Assembly: GCA_029212615.1 (NCBI GenBank)
Contig: JARGPJ010000013.1
Coordinates: 42,784 to 106,783, forward strand
Length of the DNA: 64,000 bases
Source: Verrucomicrobiales bacterium
GTDB taxonomy: Bacteria > Verrucomicrobiota > Verrucomicrobiia > Verrucomicrobiales > DEV007
Direction: 5' to 3'
Shown piece after piece: positions 27,315 to 36,812 of this stretch. A program made the translations under genes and the position numbers. Numbering within the stretch: the first letter of the stretch is position 1; each line of letters opens with the position of its first letter. Under the pieces are notes generated by a model. That model did no database searches, was not told where the DNA came from, and was given only the letters and a program-made list of their open reading frames with translations.

Positions 27315-27887
27315 TCAGCGGTGCGGGAATTCGGTGAGATCGATGCCTTGTTCTTGAAAGCACTTGAGTGCTCTCTCGTAAAGTCCTTCGAGCCCGGTTG
27401 GGTAGGTTGAGGGCAGGGCTGCCTCTGCGTTGTCGACGCTGATCCGGTGTTCCCTGAGATAGCCCTGAAGTTTGGCGTCCCGAAAGTCATCGTAGAATGA
27501 CACGATGCGACCAATTCCTCTTCGAATCGCCACGGCGCAGGTCAGGGCATTGGAAAAGTGGCAATCAAACTCTCGCGCTAATTGAAGAGAAAGTTCTGCA
27601 TCGTGCTGCTGAAGCGGTTCGCGCTCTGTCTTCAAAAGCGAGTGGAAGCGATCCATGAACGGGAAAAACTCATCTTGCACCTCATTGGGCAGCCCCCACA
27701 GGGTATCATCTGTGTAACTGTTTTCTTCGAAGGTTTCGACCGCAATCCACTCCGACTCTTCCCGGGACCCCAATGGCGACAGTTTGCCTTTGGCCGTCTC
27801 ACGCAGGATCTCATCGCTGATCGAGAACTGTCCGATGAAGGCACTGTGATCGATCAACACGTGTTCGCGATTCGTTCTCATGCTCAT
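27315..27887 (-). CDS. PIN-like domain protein
   Basis: 190 residues. The N-terminal HVLIDHSAFIGQF has the first Asp of a PIN domain, and the C-terminal half has the pattern EFDCHFSNALTCAVAIRRGIGRIVSFYDDFRDA, in which the usual DAL has become NAL but the final acidic pair is present. PIN domains are Mg-dependent RNases, often toxins. No antitoxin gene accompanies it. The change Asp to Asn in the third acidic position and the length (longer than VapC) make activity uncertain. An ATG six bases further in could also be the start. Confidence 0.6.
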   Translation of the reverse strand: MSMRTNREHVLIDHSAFIGQFSISDEILRETAKGKLSPLGSREESEWIAVETFEENSYTDDTLWGLPNEVQDEFFPFMDRFHSLLKTEREPLQQHDAELSLQLAREFDCHFSNALTCAVAIRRGIGRIVSFYDDFRDAKLQGYLREHRISVDNAEAALPSTYPTGLEGLYERALKCFQEQGIDLTEFPHR

Positions 27888-28018
27888 CAGTATGGGGTAT
27901 CAGCTTAGGGAATCAAGCGGGGCAACGATAGCGCGGCTTGAGAGGAATAGGGGGGCGACAGCCCGATGAAGCTTGCGCAAGCCCTGCTGCGAGGGCTGCA
28001 GCAAAATCAGGGGGCATT

Positions 28019-28043
28019 CCCGGGGCCTGTCCCTGTGTGGGCA
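28019..28043. repeat. Third copy of the GGGGCCTGTCCCT-type repeat
   Basis: CGGGGCCTGTCCCTGTGTGG followed by GCATG, between the PIN-like and DoxX-like genes; matches the copies at 27224 and 27268. Confidence 0.5.
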
Positions 28044-28106
28044 TGAACCAGTAAGTCATCCTTACAAGTTGTCTCCAGGTCGACCTCACCCTTTGCTTGA
28101 ACTAAC

Positions 28107-28469
28107 TCACAACGCTGCAATCGCGATCGCCATGATCAGCATCAGCAGTGCGGGGACGGCTTTCACGAGTGGATCCCGCACCTTGAGATGCATCACACAC
28201 GCACCGAACATCAACAGGGTGAGCAGTGAAGCGGCCGGCACGACGAGACCGGGCAGCCAGATGCCGGCGAGCAAGGCGATGGCAATGCCGACTTTGAGCA
28301 CGCCCACCAGATACATCATCCCGACCGGCAGTCCGTAGGCGGCGAACTCCTCGCGTATTGACTTGGCATCGCCGCCCCGATAGCGGGTTGGTTTCCTCGC
28401 CCGGAGTAGCCAGACATTCAGCAAGCCGAGGGCGACAATCACTTGGAGAGCAAGGCGTAGAATTTCCAT
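28107..28469 (-). CDS. Small DoxX-like membrane protein
   Basis: 120 residues starting MEILRLALQVIVALGLLNVW. Four hydrophobic segments (first helix, GMMYLVGVLKVGIAIALLAG, LVVPAASLLTLLMFGACVMH and VPALLMLIMAIAIAAL) and the LKVGIAIALLAGIWLPG element fit the DoxX-like small membrane protein family. Function is unknown in general. The start at 28469 is preferred because the upstream extension is in the repeat-rich intergenic DNA. It sits between the PIN-like gene and the eroded restriction locus and may be a passenger gene. Confidence 0.72.
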   Translation of the reverse strand: MEILRLALQVIVALGLLNVWLLRARKPTRYRGGDAKSIREEFAAYGLPVGMMYLVGVLKVGIAIALLAGIWLPGLVVPAASLLTLLMFGACVMHLKVRDPLVKAVPALLMLIMAIAIAAL

Positions 28470-28555
28470 GCCGTGCAATCTATCAGGAATCTCGGGACAA
28501 TACAATCTTCGTGAAAAAGCGTGGCGCGCCCGGAAAGAGCGCCCTGCCGGGGGGA

Positions 28556-28580
28556 CATCGGGTCCTGTCCCTTGTGAGCG
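28556..28580. repeat. Fourth, diverged copy of the GGGGCCTGTCCCT-type repeat
   Basis: CATCGGGTCCTGTCCCTTGT then GAGCG, next to the duplicated abiEi fragment. It is more diverged than the other copies. Confidence 0.4.
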
Positions 28581-28582
28581 TG

Positions 28583-28664
28583 AGGGTGCCCTTCTCGCCA
28601 AGGCGGGTGATGCTCCGGTCAGAAATGCCGGCCTCCAGAAGCTGCGACGTCGTCAGCAGCTCGT
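28583..28664 (-). pseudogene. Duplicated fragment of abiEi
   Basis: These 82 bases align without gaps to 27021-27102 in the abiEi coding region with three mismatches. They encode the helix-turn-helix part ELLTTSQLLEAGISDRSITRL. The fragment has no start or downstream domain and is joined directly to the truncated hsdR beginning. It marks a recombination or gene-capture end point. Confidence 0.88.
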
Positions 28665-28784
28665 CTTTGATGAGGACTGCCTGCGGCTGGCGCTCAAAAT
28701 TGCCTCGCCCAACACGTACGGGTAGCCCTCGGCTTCGAGAAGCTCGATGACGGAGGATTCGAGTTGGGCTTCGGTGAATTTCAT
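28665..28784 (-). pseudogene. hsdR: Truncated start of type I restriction subunit HsdR
   Basis: The ATG at 28784 overlaps the stop of the ATPase gene (ATGA). The first residues, MKFTEAQLESSVIELLEAEG followed by YPYVLGEAI, are the standard N-terminus of HsdR, the DNA-translocating and cleaving subunit of type I restriction enzymes. After about 33 codons homology ends, and a short out-of-family tail runs into the abiEi fragment, where a stop occurs at once. All nuclease and helicase domains (over 900 residues) are missing, so no restriction activity is possible. Orientation and coupling show the original order hsdM-hsdS-ATPase-hsdR. Confidence 0.82.
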
Positions 28785-30746
28785 ACGCTACCCTTCAGCG
28801 AAGATACTGTCTCAATCAGGCAGGACGGGAGAAGTTCGACGTACTTGCTCGTTTGGTAGTCAATGCTTTTGCGGGCTCCCTTGGATACAACGTTGCTCGT
28901 GAACGTGCCCTTGAAGGGCGGGGTGTTGTTGAACGCTCCCAAGATGAACGTCTCAAGGTCGTGGCCGCGCTCCATCACCCATCTATCGGACATCTGAACT
29001 CCTTTATGCTGATGGTAATCAACCGTGGTCACATTACTTTGGTCAATTCCAAGACTGGTTTCCAATTCGCTGATCAAGCTGGAGATTTCGTCAGCGGTCA
29101 TTCCAAGGAGACAAGTAGTATTGTCATCTGAGCCTGACCAGCTGGGTAGTAGTGCAGAACCACCGTTGTCGATCATCAGCGCGAGAAGGGTTAATGGATC
29201 GTAGAGGTAGTTCTCCAAAGCGCTGCGTTTGATTACCTTAACGCAATCAGTCTCAGTATTACTGTTTCCCTCAGGATCCCAATCTACTAGGCCTTTGAAT
29301 TTTGAGAGGCCCAAGTCGGACAGTTTTTGGGCCCATTGAGTTGTTTGATCACAGCCGCCACCAGTGCCTGAGTCACTCGTCGAAGAGGCTGGGATAAACC
29401 TCAATCCGGGGATAGCCTCAATAGTCCCCTTCGAAACCAAGCGATCGTGAATCTTTTGGTAGTATTCGGCATCGTCGTTGGCCTCCGTGATGATTATTCG
29501 ATCGTCAGGAAGGACTGCGAGAAATCCCGATGTCAGAATGGATGACGCTTGAGATGTTGTGATTCTCTCAAGAGTCTTGTCGTTTCGCTTCAGCTCGTAG
29601 ATCTCCGCCCCATTCGCCTCCCCCAAGGCTACAGTGCTAGGAGAATGCGTTGCAAAAATCACCGAAATACCCTGATCAACGAAGTATTTTTTCAGTGTTT
29701 GGAGAACGATGTCCGTAAACGAGGGGTGGAGATGTGCATCAATTTCATCAAGTAACAAGACCTCGGGAAGAGCTCTAATTCCGTTGTGGGCCTGCGACTG
29801 ATATCTAAGAACGATCAAAGCCAACAGGTTTTTTTCTCCTGAAGAGAGCTCTTCTATTTTTACCGATTCGCCATTCTGCTGGTCAATCAGACGCAACTGG
29901 TAAGCTCCTTGCAGATCGTATATCGTTCCCTCAGGTTTATTGAACCTGTAGGGGAGGTTTGCGATTTCCAGAATATCATTTGCAGCAAGCCACGGCTCAA
30001 TTCCGTAGCTCTTGAAGAACTCCTCGTCTTCTAGGTATTCAAAGTCTTTTCCCTCTTTCTTTGCGTAATATCGATTGATTTTGTTATACTCATAAGATCC
30101 AAGCCACGCTGAAAACTGTGACGCAAGTTTAAGCTGAATTGCGTTATCACTCACAATTCCCACTGGCGCCTTCTTTAGATCTGCTTCGGTAAGCGTCGCG
30201 ATATGACACCCTTTTTCTTTGGCGACATGCTCGGCTAGGTATATCGATCCGCTCACGGAAGCAATCAGCTGCTCAGATATTTGCGCGAGCTTATTCTTAA
30301 TCTGGTTTTTGTAGATGAGCGCTGTTTGTCCTTCTTTATTTGAAAGCGGAGCAGCTTCTAGTGCCGCTTCTAACTCCTCGTCATTGAGCGAAAAAAATCT
30401 CGGCTACATCAACTTCACTTCCGATGCCCCAGGCGTCCAACTGGCCTCGAAGACGTGTGAGTTGTTGATTTCTTTTTGAGAGGAAGTTTTTTAAGGTGGC
30501 TTCCCTCTCTTGGTAAGCCTGTGCTGGTGTAGCCGATACCTCGATTGAAGCCTGAAAGCTTGTGGAGTTGTAGTATTTTAGCTTTTGAGGAGCTATGCCG
30601 TCTATTCTCAAGTTTCCGCCAGCTAGAGCCTCAAGAAGGTGCGTTTTGCCCGATCCATTGACCCCTGTTACAATTACAAAGTCCCCAACCTCGTGAGGGG
30701 TGAATGTCTTGATGGATTTGTGCGATTTTTTGAAGCGGATGTGCAT
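28781..30746 (-). pseudogene. ATPase-TOPRIM (DUF4435-like) fusion, PARIS-type; one frameshift
   Basis: A single gene of about 654 codons if one base is removed from a run of seven A (plus strand, 30391-30397). Start MHIRFKKSHK; Walker A GVNGSGKT at 28-35; ABC signature LSSGEKN; Walker B LLLDEIDAHLHPS; H-loop FATHSPS. The C-terminal third has a TOPRIM pattern: IITEANDD (Glu), GLVDWDPEGN (Asp-x-Asp) and RSALENYLYDP, typical of DUF4435. ATPase plus DUF4435/TOPRIM is the make-up of PARIS anti-phage defence (AriA and AriB), here as one chain. It lies between hsdS and hsdR remnants and overlaps hsdR. As read, the frame breaks after about residue 121, and the second part could restart at GTG (30256). 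Low GC relative to neighbours suggests transfer. It is listed as broken because the sequence as given is. Confidence 0.75.
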
Positions 30747-30783
30747 GCAAGTAGACAACAGTTTTGGTGAAGCAGTAACTACT

Positions 30784-31591
30784 TCAACCAGTGGAGAATC
30801 GAACGGAGAGGTCGCCGGAGATGAGTTTCGGAAGGAGTGTGTCGCGGAGTTTCGTGAGGGATCGTGACACCAACACACCATCTGCAATCATGTCGTAGAT
30901 CGCGCCAGTTGTCTCCGTGAAGGCAGCTTTTGTCGCTTGGCGTGGAATGACGATTTCGAAAGGCCTTTTTGCTGATCTCTGAAAATGTGCTTACATCTGC
31001 TGCTCGCTTAATGTCGTCCATGCGTGAGTAGGCCCATTGGAGAATGAATTCTGGCGATAGCCGCTTGTTGCAGATCATGCCAATAAAGCCTTGGTTGATC
31101 GCGGTTTCTATCTTGGAAATTACAAGATTGCCGACTGGCGCGCGAGAGGGCATCAGGACAGTTTCTTTAGGCAGCAGTCCCGAGCTAGCTTTGTCTAGAC
31201 CTGCTTGGGTTAAGAGTTTGCTGCTGGAAAGTAGTAATTTGTCCTGGAGAGCGGAAAAATCCTTGGGAGATCCCCAGGGAAACTCTCCGCCATCCCAAAA
31301 ATCAGGGTTATTTGTGCTCGGTGTTCCTCCACCAACAATTTCGCATTCATCGTCAATCGTGCTCACCTCCCATACCTCAGGAATCCAATCCAGCTCTTCG
31401 GTGAATTCAAATGCTGCGGGAAAGAGGGATTGAGGATCAGACAGGGTTGGGTGGTCGAGGCAACCCTGTTGGGTAGTGTCGGGGGCGAGCGCATCGACGG
31501 AGCCGCGCAGCTTGTAGGTGTTTTCCCAGAACGTTTCCTCGAAGGACGTCTCCGCCTTCCCGGCAGAGGTTGGCTTATTATCGGCAGGCAT
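30784..31591 (-). pseudogene. hsdS: hsdM'-hsdS' fusion remnant of a type I restriction system
   Basis: The first 34 codons from 31591 (MPADNKPTSAGKAETSFEET then FWENTYKLRGSVDA) match the start of HsdM. They run in frame into a palindromic repeat and then into the central spacer and second target-recognition domain of HsdS (IPEVWEVSTIDDECEIVGGG, then the C-terminal helix). HsdS is broken by one extra base in a five-A run on its coding strand (plus-strand T at 30966-30970); correcting it restores the usual end KLRDTLLPKLISGDLSVRF with stop at 30784. HsdM catalytic domain and the first HsdS half are missing, so the locus cannot methylate. An earlier ATG at 31621 is possible. Confidence 0.82.
31441..31469. 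repeat. Palindromic element at hsdM/hsdS junction
   Basis: ACAGGGTTG (31441-31449) and CAACCCTGT (31461-31469) form a stem-loop whose core equals that of the elements at 52729 and 55301. It lies exactly where HsdM homology ends and HsdS homology begins, and is translated in frame inside the fusion. Confidence 0.75.
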
Positions 31592-31761
31592 GTGGGTCAG
31601 AGGAATCTCTTCCTTAAGCATGCCGAAAGGTAAGGCGAAGGAAAGGAAATATTCGGCGCGTATAACGGCCTTAACAATGCCTTTGCCGCTATTCTGAAAT
31701 GCCCGCCGGGGCGAATGCGGGGAGGGGCCCCGGCATTCAGGCAACGAGCGCCGGAGAGAGA

Positions 31762-33600
31762 CTAAAACCCCTGCTCCCAAACGACTTCGCCGTCGTTGAT
31801 CACCTGTATCTCATCGATCTTCACTTCGCCGGCGGGCTGGATGAAATCGACGCGGAGGTGATTGATCGCGTTCGATGGGGTGAAGGGGATCTCGAGGGTC
31901 TGCCACTGGTTGGCGGGATACTGGCCTGAGCGTTCGAGGCGGTCGCGGTAGTAGCGTGGCTTGATGCCTTTTTCGGCCCAGCGGAGATCGATCCGACCGG
32001 GGGCTGAAGGGTGGAATTTGAGGTGCAGCTTCAGCTCGCCGGGGGAGGGGTTGGGCTTCAGGGTGAGCTCGATCATTCCATTGGCTTTGCCGGAAACAAA
32101 GGTGGCGATGCCCTCTTTGGCGCTGAGGGAGGCGTTTTTGAGGGGCTTGAGGCCGAGCTCGGTGAAGGCGGCGGCTTCCGGGTCGAAGTCGGGGTTTGCC
32201 CGGGGGTGAACCGCCCCGGTGTCGGCGAGGAAGGCATCGAGTCTGGCGGCGAGGTCGGCGGTCACCTCCGGCATGGTCTCCGCGAGGTCCTCGCGTTCAC
32301 CAATGTCTGCGTTGAGGTCGAAGAGGAGGTCGCGGTGGGCGCCGTTCTCTCCATCGTGAAGGAGGCGGAGGAGCTTCCAGTCGCCTTCGTAGGCGGCCGC
32401 GCTGGGGGGCAGGGTGTCGGGGACGCCGGTGGAGTGGGGGAAGAAGGTGAAGATCGTTTCCCGGTCCTGTTTTTTGCCTTCCAGGGTGGGGATGAGGCTG
32501 ATGCCGTCGAGCGGTGTCTCCGGGATGGCGATACCGGCGAGTTCGAGGAGGGTGGGGTAGAGATCCTGACTGACGAACCATTGATCGCTCGTGCTCCCGG
32601 CTTCTGTCATCCAGGGAACGACCGCCACCGTGGGAACGCGAACCCCGCCGTCCCAGTTGTTCCCTTTGCCGCCGCGAAGCGGGCGGTTCGAGGTCGGGGT
32701 GGTGTTGTCGACTTCGTTGTACATGTTGCCTCCGTTGTCGGAGGTGAAGATGATCACGGTTTTCTCCGCGAGGCCGAGACGGTCAACGGTGTCTAACACT
32801 TTACCGACATTCTCGTCGAGCGAGTGAACCATCGCGGCGTAGGTGGGGCTGCGTTGTTCATCGTCGGGATCGATCTTGCCGCGGTAGCTTTCGATGAGGT
32901 CCGCCTTGGCGTCGAAGGGGGCATGGACAGAGAACTGCCAGTAGTTGAGGAAGAAAGGTTCGTCCCGGTGTGCTTCGAGGAAGGCGACGGCTTCGTCACC
33001 CATGCGGTCTTCGATGTGCTCGCCGGGATACTTTTCCTTGAAGCCGTGTTTGAACTTCCAGGGGGCGACGAAGCTGCCGGCGGGACCGGGGCCGGCATGA
33101 TGTGGAATGTCGATATCAAAGCCGTTCTCGAGGGGCGAATAGGGCGGAGCGCCGAGGTGCCATTTGCCGAGGTGGGCGGTGGTGTAGCCGCCTTCTTTGA
33201 GGAGTTCACCGAGGGTTTCATACTGGGGGTCAAGGCGTGAAACGGAAGTGTATCCGGTAATTTTCCGGTCGGGGGCGGCGGTCTTTTCGCTCGTCGCTTT
33301 GAGAATGATCGGCGGAACGTGGCAGTTGGGCGCGGTAAGCCCGGTGCGGGCGGGATGCTTTCCGGTAAGGATGCTGGATCGGGTCGGCGAGCAGAGCGGG
33401 TTGGGCGTATAGGCGCGCGTAAACGTCATCCCGCGTTTCGCAAGTCGTTCGAGATTGGGAGTCTCGTAAAGGGAGGTTTGACCGTAGAGGGTGGTGTCCG
33501 ACCAGCCCAGGTCATCCGCGAGAATTAGAATGATGTTAGGACGATCGCCGGCGCTGAGGGAAAGGGTAGCGAGGGCAAGGAGAGGAATGAGGAAACGCAT
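31762..33600 (-). CDS. Secreted sulfatase with C-terminal beta domain (CSPTR)
   Basis: 612 residues from the ATG at 33600, which begins the signal peptide [21 protein letters not shown] at 33648, overlapping the upstream stop, would add 16 residues. Motifs: [16 protein letters not shown] at 70-74 (formylglycine Cys70), KWHLG, and FTSDNGG. After the sulfatase core, the last roughly 140 residues form an additional beta-rich domain ([20 protein letters not shown] and VIDDGEVVWE-like end), probably a carbohydrate-binding or sandwich module. It is the last gene of a minus-strand row with two other sulfatases. Confidence 0.92.
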   Translation of the reverse strand: MRFLIPLLALATLSLSAGDRPNIILILADDLGWSDTTLYGQTSLYETPNLERLAKRGMTFTRAYTPNPLCSPTRSSILTGKHPARTGLTAPNCHVPPIILKATSEKTAAPDRKITGYTSVSRLDPQYETLGELLKEGGYTTAHLGKWHLGAPPYSPLENGFDIDIPHHAGPGPAGSFVAPWKFKHGFKEKYPGEHIEDRMGDEAVAFLEAHRDEPFFLNYWQFSVHAPFDAKADLIESYRGKIDPDDEQRSPTYAAMVHSLDENVGKVLDTVDRLGLAEKTVIIFTSDNGGNMYNEVDNTTPTSNRPLRGGKGNNWDGGVRVPTVAVVPWMTEAGSTSDQWFVSQDLYPTLLELAGIAIPETPLDGISLIPTLEGKKQDRETIFTFFPHSTGVPDTLPPSAAAYEGDWKLLRLLHDGENGAHRDLLFDLNADIGEREDLAETMPEVTADLAARLDAFLADTGAVHPRANPDFDPEAAAFTELGLKPLKNASLSAKEGIATFVSGKANGMIELTLKPNPSPGELKLHLKFHPSAPGRIDLRWAEKGIKPRYYRDRLERSGQYPANQWQTLEIPFTPSNAINHLRVDFIQPAGEVKIDEIQVINDGEVVWEQGF

Positions 33601-33644
33601 GAGGGGAGGAGTAGAGGGATTTTTGTTTGGAGGGGAGGGAAGGT

Positions 33645-35237
33645 TCACTTTTTATTTTGCTTCGGTGAAATCCAGGGCGCGGCATCGAAGGCATCGGTGA
33701 GGCGCGGGTCATTGGACTCTTTCATGAGTTTCTTCACGCGTCGGCGGAGCGAGGTGAGCGTCTTTCCGGCTCCCGGTTTCCCTGCGAGGTTGTTCATCTG
33801 GTGGGGGTCCTCGGTGAGGTCGTAGAGTTCTTCGGCGGGGCGCTTGTTCAGGGTCAGGGCGATGGTGTCCGCTGCTTCGGAGGAGCTGCGGTGCCCGAGG
33901 AGAAAGGCTTTGGTGAGGCTTCCGTCGAGGTCGCGATAGCCGGAGCCGGTTTCCTTGCCCATTTCGTAAAGTTCTTCACTGTCATTCGTTTTCGCGGTGT
34001 CAAAGGGGTCGCCCTGCGGCCATCGATCGGGTTTGAAATTCCGAATGTAGAGATGGTCTTTTGTCCTGATTGCCCGCATCGGATAGGGGAGGCCACCGGG
34101 GCGGGAGAGGTGGACATGTTGTTCGCGGCCGATCACGACTGAGTCGCGTGCGGGATCGATCCAGCCGCTCTCTTTACTGAGGAGTTGTTTGCGAAAGCTT
34201 CTTCCATCCATGGAGGCAGGCGGCTCCACCCCGGCGAGTTCGAGCAGGGTGGGGCCGAGATCGAGCACGCTGACGAGATCTTCGACGCGACGTCCTGCGG
34301 GGATTTTCCCGGGCCAGCGAACGATCATGGGCACTTGCGTGGCCAGGTCGTAGCAGTTGGTCTTGCCCCGGGGCACGCCGGGGATGCCGTGGTCGCCGGA
34401 GAGAATGATGACGGTATTGTCGAGCTCCCCGGCTTTCTCCAGTTCCTCGATCATTGCCCCGAGCATGAGGTCGAGGGCCTGTACTTCACCGAGGTAGTCA
34501 GAGAAATCGCGACGGATGTCATGCTCATCCGGCAGGAAAGGAGGGATCAATCCTTCGAGGGAGTCGGGTTCGATTCCCCAGAGCTCTTTCCCGGTGTCGG
34601 GGAGGTAGGGGCGATGAACGTTGACCGATCCGAAGGCGAAGAAAAAGGGCTGACCCTCCGGGGTCCCGACGAGGACGCGCTGCATTTCGCGGCGGGAGTT
34701 TTCGAGCACTTCCTTGTGGCGCTTTCTCCGGCCGGCTTTGTTGTTCGCGGCGCCGACGTAGAGCCCGTAGCGATGGTAGTCAGGTTTTCCGAAGGCCTTC
34801 CAATCCGCGCTTGGTTTTGAGGAGGTGAAGGCAAACGTCTTCTGGGAGCTTTGCGCGAAGTAGCCGCTTTCGCGGAGGAGGTCGACAAATTTCGGGAGCG
34901 TTTTCATCGGGTCATCGTGCCCGGTCCAGTCGCTCCCTTTTCCGTTGAGGAAGGCACCGCTCCCGCAGTTCCAGAAGTAGCGCCCGGTCGCGAGGGAGGC
35001 ACGGCAGGGACCGCATGAGGCCACGTTCACGAAGGCGTTTTCAAAAACGACGCCTTCCTTCCCGATGCGGTCAATATGCGGGGTGTCGAGAGCATCGCTG
35101 AGGGAGGGGGTGTCAGGATCTGAGTAGATGCTCGCGTAACGTCCCCAGTCGTCGGCGAAAAAGAAGAAGATGTTGGGGCGGTCGTCTGCTCTGAGGAGAG
35201 ACGTGCTCAGCACAAGAACTGGAATGATGAGGCGCAT
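33645..35237 (-). CDS. Secreted sulfatase, heparan-N-sulfatase-like (CGPCR)
   Basis: 530 residues with signal peptide [17 protein letters not shown]. First metal motif [10 protein letters not shown], formylglycine motif CGPCR at 75-79, and the second metal site [10 protein letters not shown]. The CGPCR variant with the following [12 protein letters not shown] segment is typical of the N-sulfoglucosamine-sulfohydrolase-like subgroup. The stop overlaps a GTG start of the next sulfatase by four bases. It lies in the probable operon with the cupredoxin and propeller proteins. Substrate specificity needs structural comparison; an N-sulfated or uronic-acid-linked glycan is a guess. Confidence 0.92.
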   Translation of the reverse strand: MRLIIPVLVLSTSLLRADDRPNIFFFFADDWGRYASIYSDPDTPSLSDALDTPHIDRIGKEGVVFENAFVNVASCGPCRASLATGRYFWNCGSGAFLNGKGSDWTGHDDPMKTLPKFVDLLRESGYFAQSSQKTFAFTSSKPSADWKAFGKPDYHRYGLYVGAANNKAGRRKRHKEVLENSRREMQRVLVGTPEGQPFFFAFGSVNVHRPYLPDTGKELWGIEPDSLEGLIPPFLPDEHDIRRDFSDYLGEVQALDLMLGAMIEELEKAGELDNTVIILSGDHGIPGVPRGKTNCYDLATQVPMIVRWPGKIPAGRRVEDLVSVLDLGPTLLELAGVEPPASMDGRSFRKQLLSKESGWIDPARDSVVIGREQHVHLSRPGGLPYPMRAIRTKDHLYIRNFKPDRWPQGDPFDTAKTNDSEELYEMGKETGSGYRDLDGSLTKAFLLGHRSSSEAADTIALTLNKRPAEELYDLTEDPHQMNNLAGKPGAGKTLTSLRRRVKKLMKESNDPRLTDAFDAAPWISPKQNKK

Positions 35238-35362
35238 CGACAGGGAAAGGGGCGCAGTGCATGAAGCACACGCATGCGGTCTCTGCGGCCTTTGTGCAAA
35301 GGCCGTATTGAGGATGAACCGCAGGGGCGGTAACCTAGCAATGAGACTCTGCTTTTACAGCG

Positions 35363-36736
35363 CTAATTCTGTGTCGGAAGCGGCCTGTGAGATTCCATCA
35401 TGCGACGTTCCATCGCGGCGACTTCATCGGGGAGAGTGGCGGCGAGGTTGTTCGTTTCGAAAGGGTCCTTCCCGAGATCGTAGAGCCTCGTCTTCCCGTC
35501 CTTCGCCTCGCGGTAGGCTTTCCAGTTTCCCTTGCGGACGGCTTGTGAAAAGATCTGCTGGTCCACTCCTTTGCAGAATTCCCAGTAGAGGTAGTCGTGT
35601 TTCTCCTGAGCGTCGGTCTCGCCTTTGAGAGTGGGGAGAAAGGAGAGGCCGTCATTCTGTTCCGGGACGGGTTGGGCGGTCAATTCGCAAACGGTGGGGA
35701 GGATGTCCTGAAAGCAGCTCATGTGATCGGTGGTCGTGTCAGGTGCGATCGTTCCGGGCCAGCGGGCGAGCATCGGCGCACGGATTCCGCCTTCGTGCAT
35801 GTCACGTTTGTGGCCGCGCAGGCTGCCGGAGGAGTTCCAGAATTTCGGGTCGTGCCCGCCTTCTTTGTGTGCGCCGTTGTCACTTGTGAAAATGACAATG
35901 GTGTCTTCGTCGATCCCGAGCTCTGTGAGCATGTCGAGGATTTCACCCACCTGGTTGTCGAGGTTTTCCATCATCGCGGCGAAGCCGGCGATGGGGTTGA
36001 TGACGTCAGGGCAGTCTTCGTCTCCGGCGGCATATTTGCCGATGGTGTCATCGAATTCAGGGAATTCTTTGCGCCATTTTTCGTGGAGCTCTTTCGGGGC
36101 CTGCATCGCGGCATGAGGCACTGCGGTCGGAATATAGGCAAAGAACGGGGTCTTCGATTTGGCGTTCTTTTCGATGAATTGAAGGGCTTTCTCCATGATG
36201 AGGTCATGGACGTAGGTCCCTTTATCGAGCGGAAGCTCTTCGCCGTTCACGACCCAGGTCGAGGGGTAGTAGGTGTGAGCGATGGTCTGACTTTTCCAGG
36301 CGGCGAATTCATCGAAGCCATGGGTGAGAGGGCTGTCGGCTCCGGTGTGATGTGTGGGGCCAAGTCCCCACTTTCCGTAGAGGCCGGTGGCGTATCCTGC
36401 CGCCTTGAAGACTTCAGGGAGAACCGTCATGTCCGGATCGAGTGCCGCGCCGATTTCAGACTTCAGGTTTCCTCGGACGTAGACATTTCCGGAGTGCTGT
36501 CCCGTCATGAGGACCGCCCGTGACGGGGTGCATACGGTGTTGCCGGAGTAGTGCGCGGTGAACTTCAGTCCTTCGCTCGCGAGGCGATCGATATTCGGGG
36601 TCGAGAATTTGTCCTGTCCGTAGCAGGAGAGGTCTCCGTAGCCGAGATCATCGGCGAGGATGTAAACGACATTGGGGGCGGCGTCTGCGGTGAGGCAAAG
36701 TCCGGTGAAAAGAGCGAGAATAGCGGCGATCTTCAT
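35363..36736 (-). CDS. Secreted sulfatase (CTPSR)
   Basis: 457 residues from the ATG at 36736 starting the signal peptide MKIAAILALFTGLCLTADAA. NVVYILADDLG, CTPSR at 69-73 (formylglycine Cys69), KWGLGPTHHTG and FTSDNGAHKEGGHDP are the expected active-site pieces; the last form is common in arylsulfatase A-like enzymes of the PVC group. The 125-bp spacer to the next sulfatase shows no clear promoter. It follows the sugar-dehydrogenase-like propeller gene by 76 bp on the same strand. Confidence 0.93.
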   Translation of the reverse strand: MKIAAILALFTGLCLTADAAPNVVYILADDLGYGDLSCYGQDKFSTPNIDRLASEGLKFTAHYSGNTVCTPSRAVLMTGQHSGNVYVRGNLKSEIGAALDPDMTVLPEVFKAAGYATGLYGKWGLGPTHHTGADSPLTHGFDEFAAWKSQTIAHTYYPSTWVVNGEELPLDKGTYVHDLIMEKALQFIEKNAKSKTPFFAYIPTAVPHAAMQAPKELHEKWRKEFPEFDDTIGKYAAGDEDCPDVINPIAGFAAMMENLDNQVGEILDMLTELGIDEDTIVIFTSDNGAHKEGGHDPKFWNSSGSLRGHKRDMHEGGIRAPMLARWPGTIAPDTTTDHMSCFQDILPTVCELTAQPVPEQNDGLSFLPTLKGETDAQEKHDYLYWEFCKGVDQQIFSQAVRKGNWKAYREAKDGKTRLYDLGKDPFETNNLAATLPDEVAAMERRMMESHRPLPTQN

Positions 36737-36812
36737 GGAGTCAGTGAGCATGCAAATAGCAGTCCTGACCAGCGAAGAATAAGCCGCTATCACGGGGGCG
36801 GTTTACGGGATT

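Noticed and set aside
32011..32796. Long plus-strand frame with many Gly/Val/Glu residues
   Set aside because: Antisense to the 31762-33600 sulfatase; composition is typical of shadow frames in GC-rich genes.
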